This document shows positions 49,501-58,431 of a stretch of DNA of 64,000 bases, in pieces. Source of the stretch: Elmis aenea. Taxonomy: Eukaryota; Arthropoda; Insecta; Coleoptera; Elmidae. The notes under the pieces were generated by a model. That model did not search any database. It saw nothing but the letters and a program-made list of their open reading frames with translations, and had not been told where the DNA came from. The translations under genes and the position numbers were made by a program. Every line of letters begins with the position of its first letter. The stretch's first letter is position 1. The DNA lies in assembly GCA_947652605.1 (NCBI GenBank), contig OX393577.1, positions 24,183,466 to 24,247,465 of the forward strand, written 5' to 3'.

Positions 49501-49954
49501 TTGAGCAACATTCCGAGAACACAAAACAATCGCCATCGCACAGAAAACATAAAAGACAGTGAAAAATGAAGTGCACTTATCATCTTACCTGCAATTCTGC
49601 TTGAGAAACGTCGATTTCTCCTTTGTATACGAATTCAATGATGAATTTGAGATCGGCATAACACACATCCTGCGGCATAATTATCGTGGGATGCTTACAC
49701 GGATTTTCTAACAACAGTTTTTGAAAATACGATGAACACGCTGATAAAACTACCTGCAACCATAAAATATAAATTAACTCACATTACTTAATTGCTGTTG
49801 TATGACACTATCTTACTTTGTGAGCTTTTAGCGATAAGTCTTTGCATGCTAACGTGACATCTACGAAGGCTTCGTTTTGCAAAAGTTGATGAAACACAGA
49901 GGTCATATTACTTTGATAATTGTTCCATCGCAAGCAGTAATGCTGTCCCGCCAT
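22322..49954 (-). CDS. psq: Pipsqueak-type BTB/psq transcription factor, complete coding region
   Basis: Sequence-specific nuclear DNA-binding protein; Drosophila Psq binds GAGA-type sites and works with Polycomb/Trithorax chromatin. Nine coding exons (minus): 49954-49817, 49753-49589, 32970-32611, 29398-29254, 28852-28634, 27963-27809, 27562-27385, 24794-24515, 22535-22322. Phases agree throughout and total 1854 nt, 617 residues. BTB domain: residues about 5-101 ([47 protein letters not shown]). Acidic linker 102-370. Four psq helix-turn-helix motifs: about 372-415, 426-469, 481-524 and 533-574, each with W(S/T)(E/P/Q)(E/D), an A.(T/E/H)(Y/F)(G/N)(I/L)P core and a basic end. Four tandem psq motifs behind a BTB identify pipsqueak rather than other BTB-psq proteins. 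It is much shorter than the long Drosophila form because it lacks long polyglutamine tracts. 5' leader exons upstream of 49959 were not identified. Confidence 0.95.
22767..24480. mobile_element. psq: TA-CAGGGTG foldback element filling psq intron 8
   Basis: Begins TACAGGGTGTCCCACAAGG and ends with its reverse complement; arms of about 300 bp pair closely (GCATAAATCGAATGTTTAGG, ATGATCTATGATTCAAGAGC). A second TACAGGGTGTCCCAAATATA/reverse pair lies at 22878 and 24370. It takes up 1714 of the 1979 nt of the intron and ends 34 nt from the exon boundary at 24515. No transposase. Confidence 0.85.
22983..23837. mobile_element. Insertion in the left arm of the foldback (3-bp duplication)
   Basis: Ends GGGCGGTATTCCGAACTC and, reverse-complemented, GGTCGGTATTCTCAACTCC; flanks CTG at 22980-22982 and 23838-23840. 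Comparison with the unbroken opposite arm (GAGCAACTGTTC) proves the insertion point. Resembles the Harbinger-like MITEs here by its TATTC end, but the target is CTG. Carries scattered GAGCG/CGCTC blocks, no clear ORF. Confidence 0.7.
24515..24794 (-). CDS. psq: psq exon, end of motif 2, motif 3, start of motif 4
   Basis: [15 protein letters not shown] ends motif 2. All of motif 3 follows ([20 protein letters not shown] and on to [14 protein letters not shown]). [15 protein letters not shown] starts motif 4. The Arg547 codon is split across a 1979-nt intron. Confidence 0.95.
25211..25606 (+). pseudogene. piggyBac transposase N-terminal remnant
   Basis: [20 protein letters not shown] from 25211, then a hAT MITE, then in another frame [15 protein letters not shown]. 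Acidic N termini of this kind are usual in piggyBac transposases. The catalytic core is absent. Confidence 0.55.
25294..25557. mobile_element. hAT MITE built of ATATCGATAT repeats
   Basis: Starts TAGGGGTGGGCGATAT and ends in its exact reverse complement; flanked by a perfect 8-bp duplication ATAGTAGT (25286-25293 and 25558-25565). Interior is mostly (ATATCGAT)n, itself palindromic. Inserted in the piggyBac remnant. Confidence 0.92.
25607..26993. mobile_element. TA-(C/T)AGGGTGG foldback inside the piggyBac relic
   Basis: Left end TATAGGGTGGTCTATTTTCG; right end is the complement of TACAGGGTGGCCTATTTTCG. Arms pair for about 300 bp (CTCGGTTATTATCAGAGAT, CCGATTTTTGGCACTTTTC), then further inner inverted blocks (CCTAACTTTCTTATTTTAAA in both orientations). 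A TTAA MITE sits near the centre. Confidence 0.85.
26159..26366. mobile_element. Near-perfect palindromic TTAA MITE
   Basis: Arms of about 70 bp starting GCCTCGTCCACATTTGCGAG differ at only about one base (ATTTTAGC versus ATTTCAGC). TTAA on each side (26155-26158 and 26367-26370) suggests piggyBac-type mobilisation. The low arm divergence suggests a young insertion. Confidence 0.82.
27013..27159 (+). pseudogene. piggyBac transposase C-terminal remnant
   Basis: In-frame [20 protein letters not shown], then [20 protein letters not shown], ending at TGA at 27157-27159, close to the right element end. The KWW+..F......N..I layout is typical of the end of the piggyBac catalytic region. Confidence 0.6.
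27385..27562 (-). CDS. psq: psq exon, psq motif 1 end and motif 2 start
   Basis: [20 protein letters not shown] completes motif 1; [20 protein letters not shown] and ANKASKAYG begin motif 2. Donor TATG|GTAAGC; the Gly454 codon is split with the next exon. Confidence 0.95.
27809..27963 (-). CDS. psq: psq exon, psq motif 1 first half
   Basis: Ser/Asn/Gly-rich lead followed by [20 protein letters not shown] and NMSLTK, the first helix of psq motif 1. Donor AAG|GTAAAT, phase 0. Confidence 0.95.
28634..28852 (-). CDS. psq: psq linker exon, acidic/Met-rich
   Basis: Begins by completing Asp270: [20 protein letters not shown], then a Met/Asp/Ser/His-rich stretch ([20 protein letters not shown]) and [25 protein letters not shown] resembles a sumoylation-type psi-K-x-E site (IKYE); that is an inference from the motif only. 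Confidence 0.92.
29254..29398 (-). CDS. psq: psq linker exon ([20 protein letters not shown])
   Basis: 48 codons plus one base, a Pro/Ala-rich then Ser/Thr-rich segment ending SSHRTDLS. Donor CAG|GTTAGT. The preceding 3.2-kb intron holds a hAT element. Confidence 0.9.
29727..31355 (+). mobile_element. hAT element with transposase remnant in psq intron 3
   Basis: Starts CAGAGGCGGATTTAGGC; the right end reverse-complemented is CAGGGGCGGACTGTTACC. Flanks GTTATTTG (29719-29726) and TTTATTTG (31356-31363) are a one-mismatch 8-bp duplication. GGGCCCCC tracts lie inside both ends. Inserted between psq exons at 32611 and 29398, same orientation opposite to the gene. Confidence 0.88.
29867..31002 (+). 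pseudogene. ZMYM1-like hAT transposase, degraded
   Basis: Frame pieces [20 protein letters not shown] ... KSLSQTR, then [39 protein letters not shown], and an open 181-codon stretch (30457-31002). It closes with [20 protein letters not shown] and [11 protein letters not shown], the usual hAT C-terminal dimerisation region. The THRW...LSQTRW...DAV block is typical of TTF/ZMYM1-like hAT proteins. Stops at about 30188 and frameshifts near 30410 break it; the N-terminal zinc finger part is missing. Confidence 0.8.
32611..32970 (-). CDS. psq: psq linker exon
   Basis: 120 codons, from [20 protein letters not shown] (the alpha-helical end of the BTB region) through a charged linker to [10 protein letters not shown]. 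Donor choice: CAG|GTTCGT keeps phase 0 with the next exon. A stronger-looking donor (AAG|GTAAAG) 22 nt further on would break the frame into that exon, so it was not used; it could serve another isoform. Confidence 0.88.
32971..34734. other. Distal part of psq intron 2, AT-rich
   Basis: Intron sequence just upstream of the linker exon. No transposon ends were matched. A GC-richer patch around 34440-34700 carries overlapping short ORFs with no family motif. Confidence 0.4.
34735..34890. repeat. Dispersed ~70-bp repeat, inverted pair (copies 3 and 4)
   Basis: Minus-strand copy at 34735-34790 (reverse complement GAGACGAGAGTCTTGAAACT, GGTATTGAATTTCG) and plus-strand copy at 34818-34890 (AAGACTGCAACTGAAGAAGC, GACGAGAGCTCGAAACTGG, TTGCATTTCGA, GATCCTTCGAAA). 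They form a hairpin with a short AT-rich loop. Confidence 0.65.
35019..35142. repeat. GGGAGTCGGAGTC minisatellite at a hAT-like end
   Basis: About five units of GGGAGTCGGAGTC (35019-35085), then GAGTCGGGAGTCGATTATTT and GCCGACTCCCCATCCCTG. The reverse complement CAGGGATGGGGAGTCGG looks like a hAT end; the other end is lost or made of the repeat itself. Confidence 0.7.
35334..35962. mobile_element. TA-CAGGGTG foldback element
   Basis: Starts TACAGGGTGTGTAAAAATTG and ends in its near-complement; arms of about 100 bp include GGCGGAAGCGCTACACGTG and ATGTTCTTCGTAAAATT. 629 bp, no transposase. Confidence 0.85.
35963..37259. other. AT-rich psq intron sequence
   Basis: No coding signal or paired element ends seen. 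Confidence 0.4.
37482..37770 (-). promoter_or_regulatory. psq: GC-rich pocket with perfect donor: possible alternative first exon of psq
   Basis: In an AT-rich intron this block is GC-rich with many CpGs. On the minus strand it ends CGAGGTCACCCA followed by GTAAGTAC, a consensus 5' splice site at 37481-37476. No long ORF, so it would be a non-coding leader. Spliced to the linker exon at 32970, the first in-frame ATG would be Met212, giving a form without BTB. Drosophila psq is known to make BTB-less products. This is an inference with no promoter motif to prove it. Confidence 0.3.
38394..39872. mobile_element. CAGGGTG-family foldback inside the hAT
   Basis: Left end CAGGGTGTTCACTGATAATA at 38396; right end reverse-complemented TACAGGGTTGACTGAGAGTA, both followed by T(C/G)TA(C/G)AA and AGGAC. 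ACCATGCAAAATTAA appears in both orientations (38432 and 39427). A further insert bounded by AAGGTGTCCG and GGTCACCTTA (about 39441-39817) splits the right arm. Confidence 0.65.
39098..39209. repeat. 56-bp tandem duplication
   Basis: Copies begin at 39098 and 39154 with GCATCTGAAATTCG and GCATCTAAAATTCG, and share CGGAGGATGATT and CTCAGTTT-like ends. Confidence 0.75.
41363..42367. mobile_element. TA-CAGGGTG foldback element, long arms
   Basis: Starts TACAGGGTGTTTCTTAAATA and ends with CGAAACACCCTGTA. Arms pair over nearly their whole 480 bp (TTTTACCGCTCCTC, TTTGTTTATGTTTATATTG-like blocks), leaving a short loop, so this is almost a full hairpin. A half copy is at 16893-17272. Confidence 0.88.
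43317..43395 (+). repeat. Dispersed ~70-bp repeat, copy 5
   Basis: AAGACTGCAACTGACGACGG, AAGAGAATCAAGTAACTG, ATATTGCATTTTTT, GATCTTTCGAAA. Confidence 0.6.
44116..44300 (+). mobile_element. LINE C-terminal relic
   Basis: Reads [20 protein letters not shown] then RLQNER. R(I/M)(Q/K)RLRW(L/F)GH is the usual end of endonuclease-reverse transcriptase LINE proteins. Short and broken by stops. Confidence 0.6.
45099..45931. mobile_element. TA-CAGGGTG foldback element
   Basis: Starts TACAGGGTGGTCCACTTTTT (continuing AGTAGCAGGACTC) and ends with the complement. Inner inverted blocks include TTCTTCGTATCTG(C/T) and TGG(G/T)AGAACATTTTATTC. 833 bp, no transposase. Confidence 0.87.
46872..49003. mobile_element. 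Outer TA-CAGGGTGG foldback, contains another
   Basis: Starts TACAGGGTGGTACAAATTCT; the right end reverse-complemented is TACAGGGTGGTCCAAATTCG. Arms share AATCTCGCTTAA-like and AACGGTT...TTACCAAA blocks. A second element (47124-48293) lies inside. Half copies exist at 15489 and about 63820. Ends about 600 bp from the psq BTB exon at 49589. Confidence 0.85.
47124..48293. mobile_element. Nested TA-CAGGGTG foldback with Cys-rich-free, CCGG-rich arms
   Basis: Starts TACAGGGTGTTTCAGACCAC and ends with its near-complement. Arms carry AGTGCTGG(T/A)ACGGGTGG, GCATATGCAGAATTGTCTGA-type and CTTCCGGTT blocks. Inner inverted blocks AACACCCTGTATAC (47591) and TACAGGGTGTTC (47787) face the opposite way, as in the element at 58432. 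Note: despite the label there is no coding sequence of any kind. Confidence 0.82.
49589..49753 (-). CDS. psq: psq exon, BTB part 2
   Basis: 55 codons: [20 protein letters not shown], then [20 protein letters not shown] and [15 protein letters not shown]. Completes the BTB dimerisation fold. A 63-nt intron precedes it and a 16.6-kb intron full of repeats follows. Confidence 0.95.
49817..49954 (-). CDS. psq: psq exon with start codon, BTB part 1
   Basis: 46 codons, [20 protein letters not shown] to KDLSLKAHK, donor AAA|GTAAGA. The ATG lies five bases inside an exon whose acceptor follows a T-rich tract (TTTTTTTTAG|AGGCCATGG), so at least one upstream non-coding exon exists. [14 protein letters not shown] is the standard opening of insect BTB proteins of this class. 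Confidence 0.95.
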
Positions 49955-50185
49955 GGCCTCTAAAAAAAAAACTTAAGTAATCATCTGGAAATTTATAATA
50001 TAAAGAAACAGAATATCTGATGATAATAATAACTGAAAATTAAAACGTAGATAAAACCTTTTCTTAAACATAAAATCATTTTAAATTAACGTGTTTATTT
50101 ATTCTTACTTATTACTTGATTAAAAAATATTAAAGTTATAAAGGAGTAAACATTTATTCATGAATTTTTTTAATTTCTATGAATA

Positions 50186-50642
50186 TACAGCGTCATTCAA
50201 AAAAACTGCAACAAATGGAAAAGTTTTTTATTATCGATTTCTCAGAAAATTATATTACTGATAAATGTTGGTGCATGGCCTAAAACTAATTTTAAGAGGA
50301 AAAAAGTTAATAAAAAGTCACAGGACACTAGATTTAAGCGATTTTTGAAATATTCGCTAGAGTAAAGTGCCCTTTTTTAAAGAGATACAAAAAAATTATT
50401 TATAGATAATCTAAAAATAAGGCCAGATTTTAATTTTATCGGTCAAATTCCAATTTTTATTTTTTAAGAAATTTTAACGTTTATAAAATCAAAAAGCCAC
50501 TAAAATCTAGTGTCATATGACTTTTTATTAAACTTAAAATAAGTTTTGAAGCATGCACCAACTTTTATCACGAATAAAATTTACTGAGAAATCGATAATA
50601 ATTTTTTTTCTATTTGTTGCAGACTTTTTGAATAACGCTGTA
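50186..50642. mobile_element. TA-CAGCGT foldback element
   Basis: Starts TACAGCGTCATTCAAAAAAA and ends with CAAAAAG...AACGCTGTA. Arms of more than 150 bp pair (ACTGCAACAAATGGAAAA, ATTATCGATTTCTCAG(A/T)AA). The terminal hexamer varies from the other family members. Lies upstream of the BTB exon. Confidence 0.82.
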
Positions 50643-51674
50643 TAAGTAATTGCGAATTATTTTGTTTCAAGTTTTCGACAATATAAATTGAGAGGCGCAA
50701 TTCAAAAATAATCTTTTTTCAACTTTTAGGCATGCCTTAATCAACACACAAGAAAAATAACAAAAAAAAATATTGTACTTAAGTTACAATATTCAAATAT
50801 TACCCAAGCGAAGAGCTACAACTTTTTGTATTTTTCCCAAAACCCAATTGCATTGTCTACTTAGAAATGTAGACGAAAATAATAAAATAAAAACCAATGA
50901 CAGGCCAAAAACTTAAACCTTATAAAACGAAAAAATCGTATTAAGTTTATGTAACACAATAACATCTAAAATAATAAATTCTTAATCTTATAAACCGTTA
51001 ATCAGGGTTATCAAAGGTTGAAATTTTTAGTAATTTAGCGCCGCGCTTGGATAAAACCTTGTACGTAATACCTAACTGCTTAAAATGTTCCAAGATTTTT
51101 TTACGATTATTAAAAAACCGGAATATGGTTAGTATTATAGTAGTAATAGCGGTCAGCTGAAGTCGGTGCTTCTTACAAGAGAATTAGGTTTAAAAGCAAC
51201 AAAAAAATCATGTGTATTTCTGTTTTTAAACCGGTTAATATCAGCTGGGCATTACATTGCACTTCTTTTATTATATTGGGTGTTTGGTGTTGAATCGATT
51301 AGGAATTTTAAAAGTATTTCTTTGCGCTACATTTATCAGCATTTTTTATTTTTGTCCTTCGCTTTTCTTTTATTAAATATTATTATTACTACTAAATCAT
51401 GCACGAGGAATTCTTATTTGATTATCAATTTAATTTGTGTCACTTTATACATATTTCACTATAAATTTCACGGCACCAGTATTAATTTTAACATGCTTTT
51501 GAACAAATTTTCACAACTTTTGGAACTTTTTTGCCAAAATTACATTTTTGCTATTGGCTTTATGGCAAAACAAAGTTTTACCAGATTTTTTTTTTAAATT
51601 TGCCACAATAATTGCACATTATGCAGTTACAGAAAACTACGAATTTCCATTTAAAAAATTTATGGTGTACCTAA

Positions 51675-52054
51675 AGGTGGGTACAGACATGCAACAAAAC
51701 ATCGCATCGTAACACCGTCGCGTACAGATTGTTGTTGCGCGTTGAAGTTACTGTGTGCCGTGAATTGCATCGTATTAACACGTCGCCGCGTAACATCGCA
51801 GCAAACATTCTGACGTCCCACCATTTTGGTATTACTTTTAGTACCTAAGTATGTTACGCAGACCTGTACATACATAAAAAGCATGGTGCAACATCAGCGC
51901 GTAACATCCCTTTGATGTGACGCTGGAATACCGACAACCGATGGGACGCCACGATGTTACTATGTTGCGTTGTTACGATGTTACGAAGTGCGGTACAGAC
52001 ATGTTACGCGACGGTGTTACTATACGTTGTTTTGTTGCATGTCTGTACCCACCT
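51675..52054. mobile_element. Harbinger-like MITE with long inverted repeats
   Basis: Starts AGGTGGGTACAGACATGCAA (continuing CAAAAC) and ends in its exact complement, flanked by TAA (51672-51674 and 52055-52057). Internal ACACCGTCGCG and CGCGACGGTGTT blocks also pair. Ends resemble the element at 11133. Confidence 0.8.
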
Positions 52055-52057
52055 TAA

Positions 52058-53446
52058 TATACAACGCTATAAACATTAAAACTCATCGTTTTTGTGAAAG
52101 TAGAACATCATTACGGCAGGAGATTTGGAACAATAGATGGCGTGAACAAGTCAAAACGAACCAGCAAGTACATATCTACACGTTTATGTTACCATTCTCT
52201 TTTTTATTATACTATAAAATGGGGAACACCGACGCATTGTTTCGTTTCATATATTAAGTTTAATTTGCAACTTTGTCGCACATAATTCACAAATAATTCA
52301 AGCAACATCAAGTGAAAACACACAAATGAAATAAATGCATTGTCATTAACACAGCATAAAACAACAAATTAAATTCAAAAATCTTTTATAATAATGCTAA
52401 ATGTTGCATTACGCATTATGTTAATGTGGTGGAAAATAAGCTGCACCATAAAAAGGCACCGATGATGACAAAATTGTCTCGTGCGACAGTTTTCGTACCG
52501 AATATATCACATGCTACGGTAGAGTACGAGGGTCTAACTAAAATTATTGAGAATAAAGAACACGGTCAGCATTTTCCAGGATTTTTTTCAAAAAAATTCC
52601 CATTAGCAATAATGTACTGTACCATTCTTACTTTCCACTCCTTAAAAACTACCAACCAATCTTCTTTCAAATTACTCACAACAAATAGCAAATACCTTAA
52701 ATGACAGGTAAACAACTGTAGTTACGATTTTTTTATTTTTTATTCTCAATAAATCTAGCTTGGCCCTCGTATGGTTGCATGGTGTAAAATAGTCCCCAAG
52801 AAGAATATATAGCTTACTTTCAGTTCCCCTTTTTAGAATTGTGTTCTTTTGAATTTTTCTTTTTAAAATAGGTTTACAAATCACCTAAGAAACTTCGTCC
52901 GTATAATTATGAAACACTGTGTATGTGTACACACTTTAATAAGAAATGGAACGATCGGGAAATAACCCACGCAAATGCGTCTGTTTATAAGGCTTCTTCT
53001 TATTTAATATTTCGCGCACAAAACTACAACCCCCAATTAAAATTAATTCAGATGTTTTTCTTAAAATTTTGCGGTTGTTTTTATTTGCAAGCGTTTGGAA
53101 TCCCTGAGAAAATTCGCTTTGGGCGTTCCAAAAGTACAGCTTATTGTTATCTTCTGCATTTTGGTATTCGGCGTAAAGCTAGCTCCATACAATGTAATGA
53201 TCTTCGGGGTAACGACCTTTCGTCTATTGGATGTATCCGCTTGTATATACATTCGTATTTTATTTTTATGTGTATTTCCTTACAGTTCCTTATAAAATCG
53301 TATTAGGTTCTAAGTTTTTTTTTTCGTTTTTAATGTACGTATTTATAACTAATAAATAGTAAATAATAGACCGCGAAACTATTAGTTGTTATTAATGTAA
53401 ATAAGCTTAATTAAAAATCACTTCTTACATCTAATTAATTTATCTA
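52058..53446. other. AT-rich region, no confirmed gene
   Basis: Several 60-130-codon ORFs overlap on both strands around 52.9-53.3 kb. One reads as a hydrophobic segment but matches no family I know; treated as chance. Confidence 0.35.
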
Positions 53447-53510
53447 AGACTGCTGCAACTGATTCGGAGACGGGACTCTTGAAACTAGTCCCGCACTTAA
53501 ACAAAAAATA
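53447..53510 (+). repeat. Dispersed ~70-bp repeat, copy 6
   Basis: AAGACTGCTGCAACTGATTC, GGAGACGGGACTCTTGAAAC, TAGTCCCGCACTT. Downstream AATACATGAACCACTTAATT resembles sequence at about 36490 and 55815. Confidence 0.6.
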
Positions 53511-56500
53511 CATTTAAAAAAAGGTCATTTTTGATTAAATTCATTCATAATAATACATGAACCACTTAATTACTCAAATATACATACACACATACCTAAT
53601 AAGTCTTCTACTCTACTCAAACAAAATATCAAAATTTAATTGTATTTAGCTGTAGACATAAATTTTGTTTTTTTTTACATTTACAACTAGCATTCAGGGA
53701 ATATTATTAAAATTTGCGTTTTTACTACGTTTTACTTTTTTTATACAGCGTCCATTCTATTAACTGCCAGCTATTACGTTTCAAAAACGAATTTAATTTA
53801 CAATTAACGCGACAGTTAAAATGGGTGTAACTGAATAAGAGTCGAGAAAAAGAGGGACATCCTACAAAAAAACTGATAACCTGATTTCAAGTTCTAAAAT
53901 AGTAAAACAACAATGAGCTAGAAGTGCTGGGGCCATGGGCCCTAATCAGGATTAAGGCCGGTCTCCACTACAAATGCAATGACGTGCAGAAAAAATACAA
54001 GGCAAGACGTTTTTTATGTTTTACGCGGTTATATCTCTATCGTCTTTCCCAGACTAATTAAAAAAAAGCAGAGTACAGAAGAATAACCCACCGTAGTTTT
54101 ATTCTCATAATAATATATCTTTCCAATTCTTTAAAATTTAATCACTAAGATTGGTAGGGAAAGCAAATCACAGCCAACTTGACTGCATTACATTTTCCCC
54201 TGCACATATTCTTAAATACATTTAAGGATTTAATTAAAGGCTGGCAATAATATACAAAACTGTTTAAGATGTGTCCTCCCACAGTTTATATTTAAAGTTA
54301 ACTTAAAAACAATAGTACATAAAATATGTGCTGATAATTTACGAGTGTCCTTCAACATTAAAACTAATCAAATTGTAAATGCAGTGTCGAATGTTCATTA
54401 ATTCAAATATTTATCAATCCTGTATTTAAAAACAAATGTATTGTGTACCAAAAGCAAATTAAATTAATCAATTGATTTTTCATTATATTTGCGCCAACTG
54501 TTAAAAAAATAATGTTTATCTGCGTTTAGGTAAGTAAGCCAAGGACGTAGATTTTGCTATCACAAATCAACAGATAACAAATTTTGCCAAGATAATTGTT
54601 TTTCAACAAAAATAAAGGTGTTTAAAACGGAGCTGCTTATCTAGCGACAATAGTTCCATGTTATCTCGTAGAATTTGCACTTGACTCAAATCGCGACTTA
54701 TGCAATACAAAAATACAAAAATATCCGACTATCTTATAAATTCTATAATATAGAATATATTCCGACGATACAAAGAATTCTTAACAACGACAGGACACTG
54801 GGGCGGTTCCCCCTATCGCCTCTTGCTTCATCTTATCGTTCGTTCCAGACAAGTTTGTTTTTATTTCTCTTTCTATTGATTTTAGTCTTTTTTCTTTCTG
54901 TTCGTTGTACCATGCTAGTCTGATATATTTTATGATAGCCTGACTCGGCTGTTACGCTCGAAGGTTTTCAACGGTTTTCTTTTATCCGGAACAACCAGCT
55001 TACCTGGATATCTTTTACCTGCGTTCGATATCTTTTTAGATGTTCTCAAATACAAAATACATTGTGCGCAGTTGGGTTATACACGGGAAAAGTCGATATT
55101 AGTTAAATCGTCAATGAAAACTATTTATTTCGACATATTAACAATAATTACTCAAACATTTCCATCGCTTGAAGTACAAAACCAAAAAAAAACGCAATAC
55201 CAAAAACATCTCATGCTACCAATAAAATGTATTATAACGTCAGTTTACTTGCAGAAACCACCATGTATTTAAAATAATATGAATGCCTCTGCATTTGATG
55301 ACAACTTTAATTTTGAAGATGCATCTATTAATTGTACCCCGTTTATCAGTAGATTACTAAAAATAACAATATGAAATAATCAGCTAATTAATTTACTTGT
55401 CACATACTTATAAAAGAAATAAAAAAACGATTATAATTTAATTTACACATTCGACAAAAATAATGTTTGTTCATAGGTATGATTTAATTGCATTATTTGT
55501 TCGATTTAAGCGATTATTTTGTATTAAATTTTGTTTTAAATTAATAACGTATTTATTATTTTTCTTTAATTCATGTGAAACTGTATATGGGATACAGTTT
55601 CACATCTTCGTCAGTAGAAATTTTGTTTTTCATTGACGAAGCAGAGTGAAGCTGTGGAGGAGAAAAAAACTGAAGAAAAACCAATAAAAATAGGGCGTTA
55701 TTTTTTAATTTAACACAAAATCAAACCCGTCACTAAGTTAATGTAAATAAGTTTTCAAAAACTCAAGACAATAGACACGAACGATTAAAGATTTTTAATT
55801 AAACTTGTTTATATTAATAAATGAATCGCTTAAATAATCCAACGATTTATGCTTTAAAATTATTTTAATTTAACATTCATAAAAGCAAAAAAAAAGGTAT
55901 TTGACCAAAATATGTAATTCTGTACGAAATATACACATAAATTTTTCGTGTGGCACTTTGCTTTTGAAATATTAATATAAGCTATTTCTAAACATCGCAT
56001 TGTTTTGCAAAGCAATTACATTTTCATGAGCTAGGTACTTAAAATTACTAATTAATACTTACATATTATAATAACAACCTGTACCAACCTCTGATAACGC
56101 ATTGATATTGTTGTTTAAATAAAATTATAAATACAGATAAAATCTATAATTCAAAGACACTTTACTTATTTTAGGCATCGCATATATTATATTAATTGAA
56201 AACTAACGTTAGTGCAAGATATAAACAATAATTTAAAATTATTTAAAAATCACCGTACGATGTTGTTGACTTGTTTAGAGTTATGCATTCCAATTATTAT
56301 CGGATAAATAATAAAATTATACAAATATTTTGCAGATTATTTGCTTCATTGTGCTTTATATGCTTTGGTGGTTTTCAGAAGTATGTGACAAAATAAAGAA
56401 TACAAGAAAAGTGTGATACATCAACAGCTATAATAACAGTTTATACTAGGCTACCAATAAGTTCTGTGTCTTGTTGACATTTGCAGTCAATATTTTTGTA

Positions 56501-57385
56501 CAGTAATTAACCCAGGTTACTTTGCAGTTAAAACTACTAAATGTTCCGGAAACATTACACTATTATGCACAACATTAAAATTTATATTTCTTTATTCTAT
56601 AGTTGATGTCTTTCTAAAAAATTCATCTTTTGCAACACATGACTCTAAAACTATATAAATGTATAATTAATATTTTAAAATTGTGTACTTTAACCATTTC
56701 TCTGCCTCTAATAAAACCGCCCTCTACTTTATTCACACAAAAGCGACGTGTGATGTTTTATGCAAATGATAAGTGACCAATAAAAAAAGTCAAATTTCAA
56801 TTAACTATTTAAAATATTACGTACGAAGTAAAAAGCTATTCATGTTCTCGTAAAATTTCGCTTAAGTTTTCCGTTTGTGTGATGTATTTTTAACAATAGG
56901 TAAATATCGCATTATATTTTACGAAACGTACAATACATAATCGTGAATGTATCTTTAAGTAAATAAAGTTTACCTGTTGTGTGCTGTACAAAACACAAGT
57001 ACTCGTAAAATAAAACTGAACAAAGTATTAAAGCTACTGTAATAGAAGAAAAATAATAATCATTATATTACAACAAAACAATGAAAATAACAATCTCCAA
57101 TTTCACAACCTGTAATATTGCATGCAAAACAAAGAACGTAGAAGTTATATATTTTCTGAGAATGGCCCGAACTCGCACGCGACACGTTTATAAAAAGAAT
57201 TTCAAAAAATCGTTACAAAATAAAAAAACAAGCGAATTTCAAGTATGCAAACAATTAATACCGTCTTGTGATCTTTTTTTTACACATTACACTGCTAAGT
57301 GTGCAAAAGAAACCTGTCAAGTCCTATTTCCTTTTAGGATGAGCAGCTGTATCTAGTCGCCAGATGTATAAACCGCCGGTTGACG
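53511..57385. other. AT-rich sequence upstream of psq coding exons
   Basis: No exon or intact element recognised. On the minus strand several donor-like CAG|GTAAG sites (for example near 55000) could belong to unmapped psq leader exons, but nothing supports them. Confidence 0.35.
55572..55602. repeat. Short perfect hairpin
   Basis: TGTGAAACTGTAT, a short spacer, then ATACAGTTTCACA: 13 paired bases. Function unknown. Confidence 0.6.
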
Positions 57386-57902
57386 CAGTGGCGTAGATAA
57401 AATGTTAAGCCATTAGGTAAGAAATCATTTTGGGACTGTCATTTTTATTTTAAAAATTTGGTCTAAAACGTAGAGAAATCACTGACTTCAAATGCTGATC
57501 TGTTCCATTAAAAATTAAAAACATGAAGCTATATCATCGTAATGTTTTTTATTTCTACATTGTCGTGTGTGTTTCATTTTTAAATCTACACCATGGCAAT
57601 TTGCTCATATTTGTATTTAATTTGTTCGCGTGAATTTTAAATGTTTTTTTAAACCAATACAGTTCTTCAAAAATACAACAATGAAAATTAAATTAAATTT
57701 CATGTTTTTCTTTACTGTATAAGTATGTCCGTCTGCTTTTCTGGTAGATTTGAGATTATTTTTTGCGACAAAAAAAATTATTCCTACCCATTCTAGACGT
57801 ATCACATTGTTCAAGAGCTTAGTAAGAAAAATATTTTGCGTCTATTTATGTCCTGGTGAAATAGGGCCCCTGATTCACTGAGGTCCTTGTGCTACGCCCC
57901 TG
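57386..57902. mobile_element. hAT-like MITE
   Basis: Starts CAGTGGCGTAGATAAAATG; the right end reverse-complemented is CAGGGGCGTAGCACAAGG. Flanks are only partly alike (GGTTGACG and GTTCGATG), so the target duplication is decayed. CAGNGGCGTAG ends are usual for insect hATs. Confidence 0.65.
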
Positions 57903-58431
57903 GTTCGATGGAATATTCTAACTTAACGAACAAACACCAGAAACGGTGGCAAAGGTTGGAACTTACTTTATAAGACAGATACTGACGGCAGTATACATAA
58001 TGTACATTAAATAAAGCAGGAAATAAATGCTAGATGATTCCAAACCATCCGCTATTGACGAATATTTATGCTTAAAAATGGAAAAGATGTTTATTTTCGT
58101 TCTCGATGTTCAAAAGTAACAAATTATCGCCCTTTCATTAAAAAAAAAAGAACAAATACACTATTTGCTGACGCAGCTATTTATAAAACTGTTAGTAATT
58201 ATTTAACTAATGCACAAAATGAGGAATGAATAATGAATATTTTTGGTTCTGCGAAATTTTGAAAGTTTCGTCACGTGAGAAGATAAAATAAAAATTCACA
58301 GAAAATTATAATGTCTTAAGAAGAAAACAGAATCGCGCTCTCTGTAGACTTGGCATACAATGTTAAAAACATTTTTGCCTAATTTCGAAAATCTCATTTT
58401 CCTGTGAGCGTTGTACGTAAAGTTCCCTTTA

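Noticed and set aside
51166..51597. 143-codon hydrophobic plus-strand ORF
   Set aside because: Composition is typical of AT-rich chance ORFs (Phe, Leu, Ile, Asn); no motif. No homologous domain seen.
53095..53295. 66-codon plus-strand ORF with a hydrophobic stretch ending FGVTTFRLLDVSACIY
   Set aside because: Overlaps two other ORFs in other frames, matches no family I recognise, and has no splice or promoter context.
55000..55030. Minus-strand donors CAG|GTAAGC and CAG|GTAAAA as psq leader exons
   Set aside because: Short matches expected by chance in this length; no CpG-rich leader or acceptor supports them.
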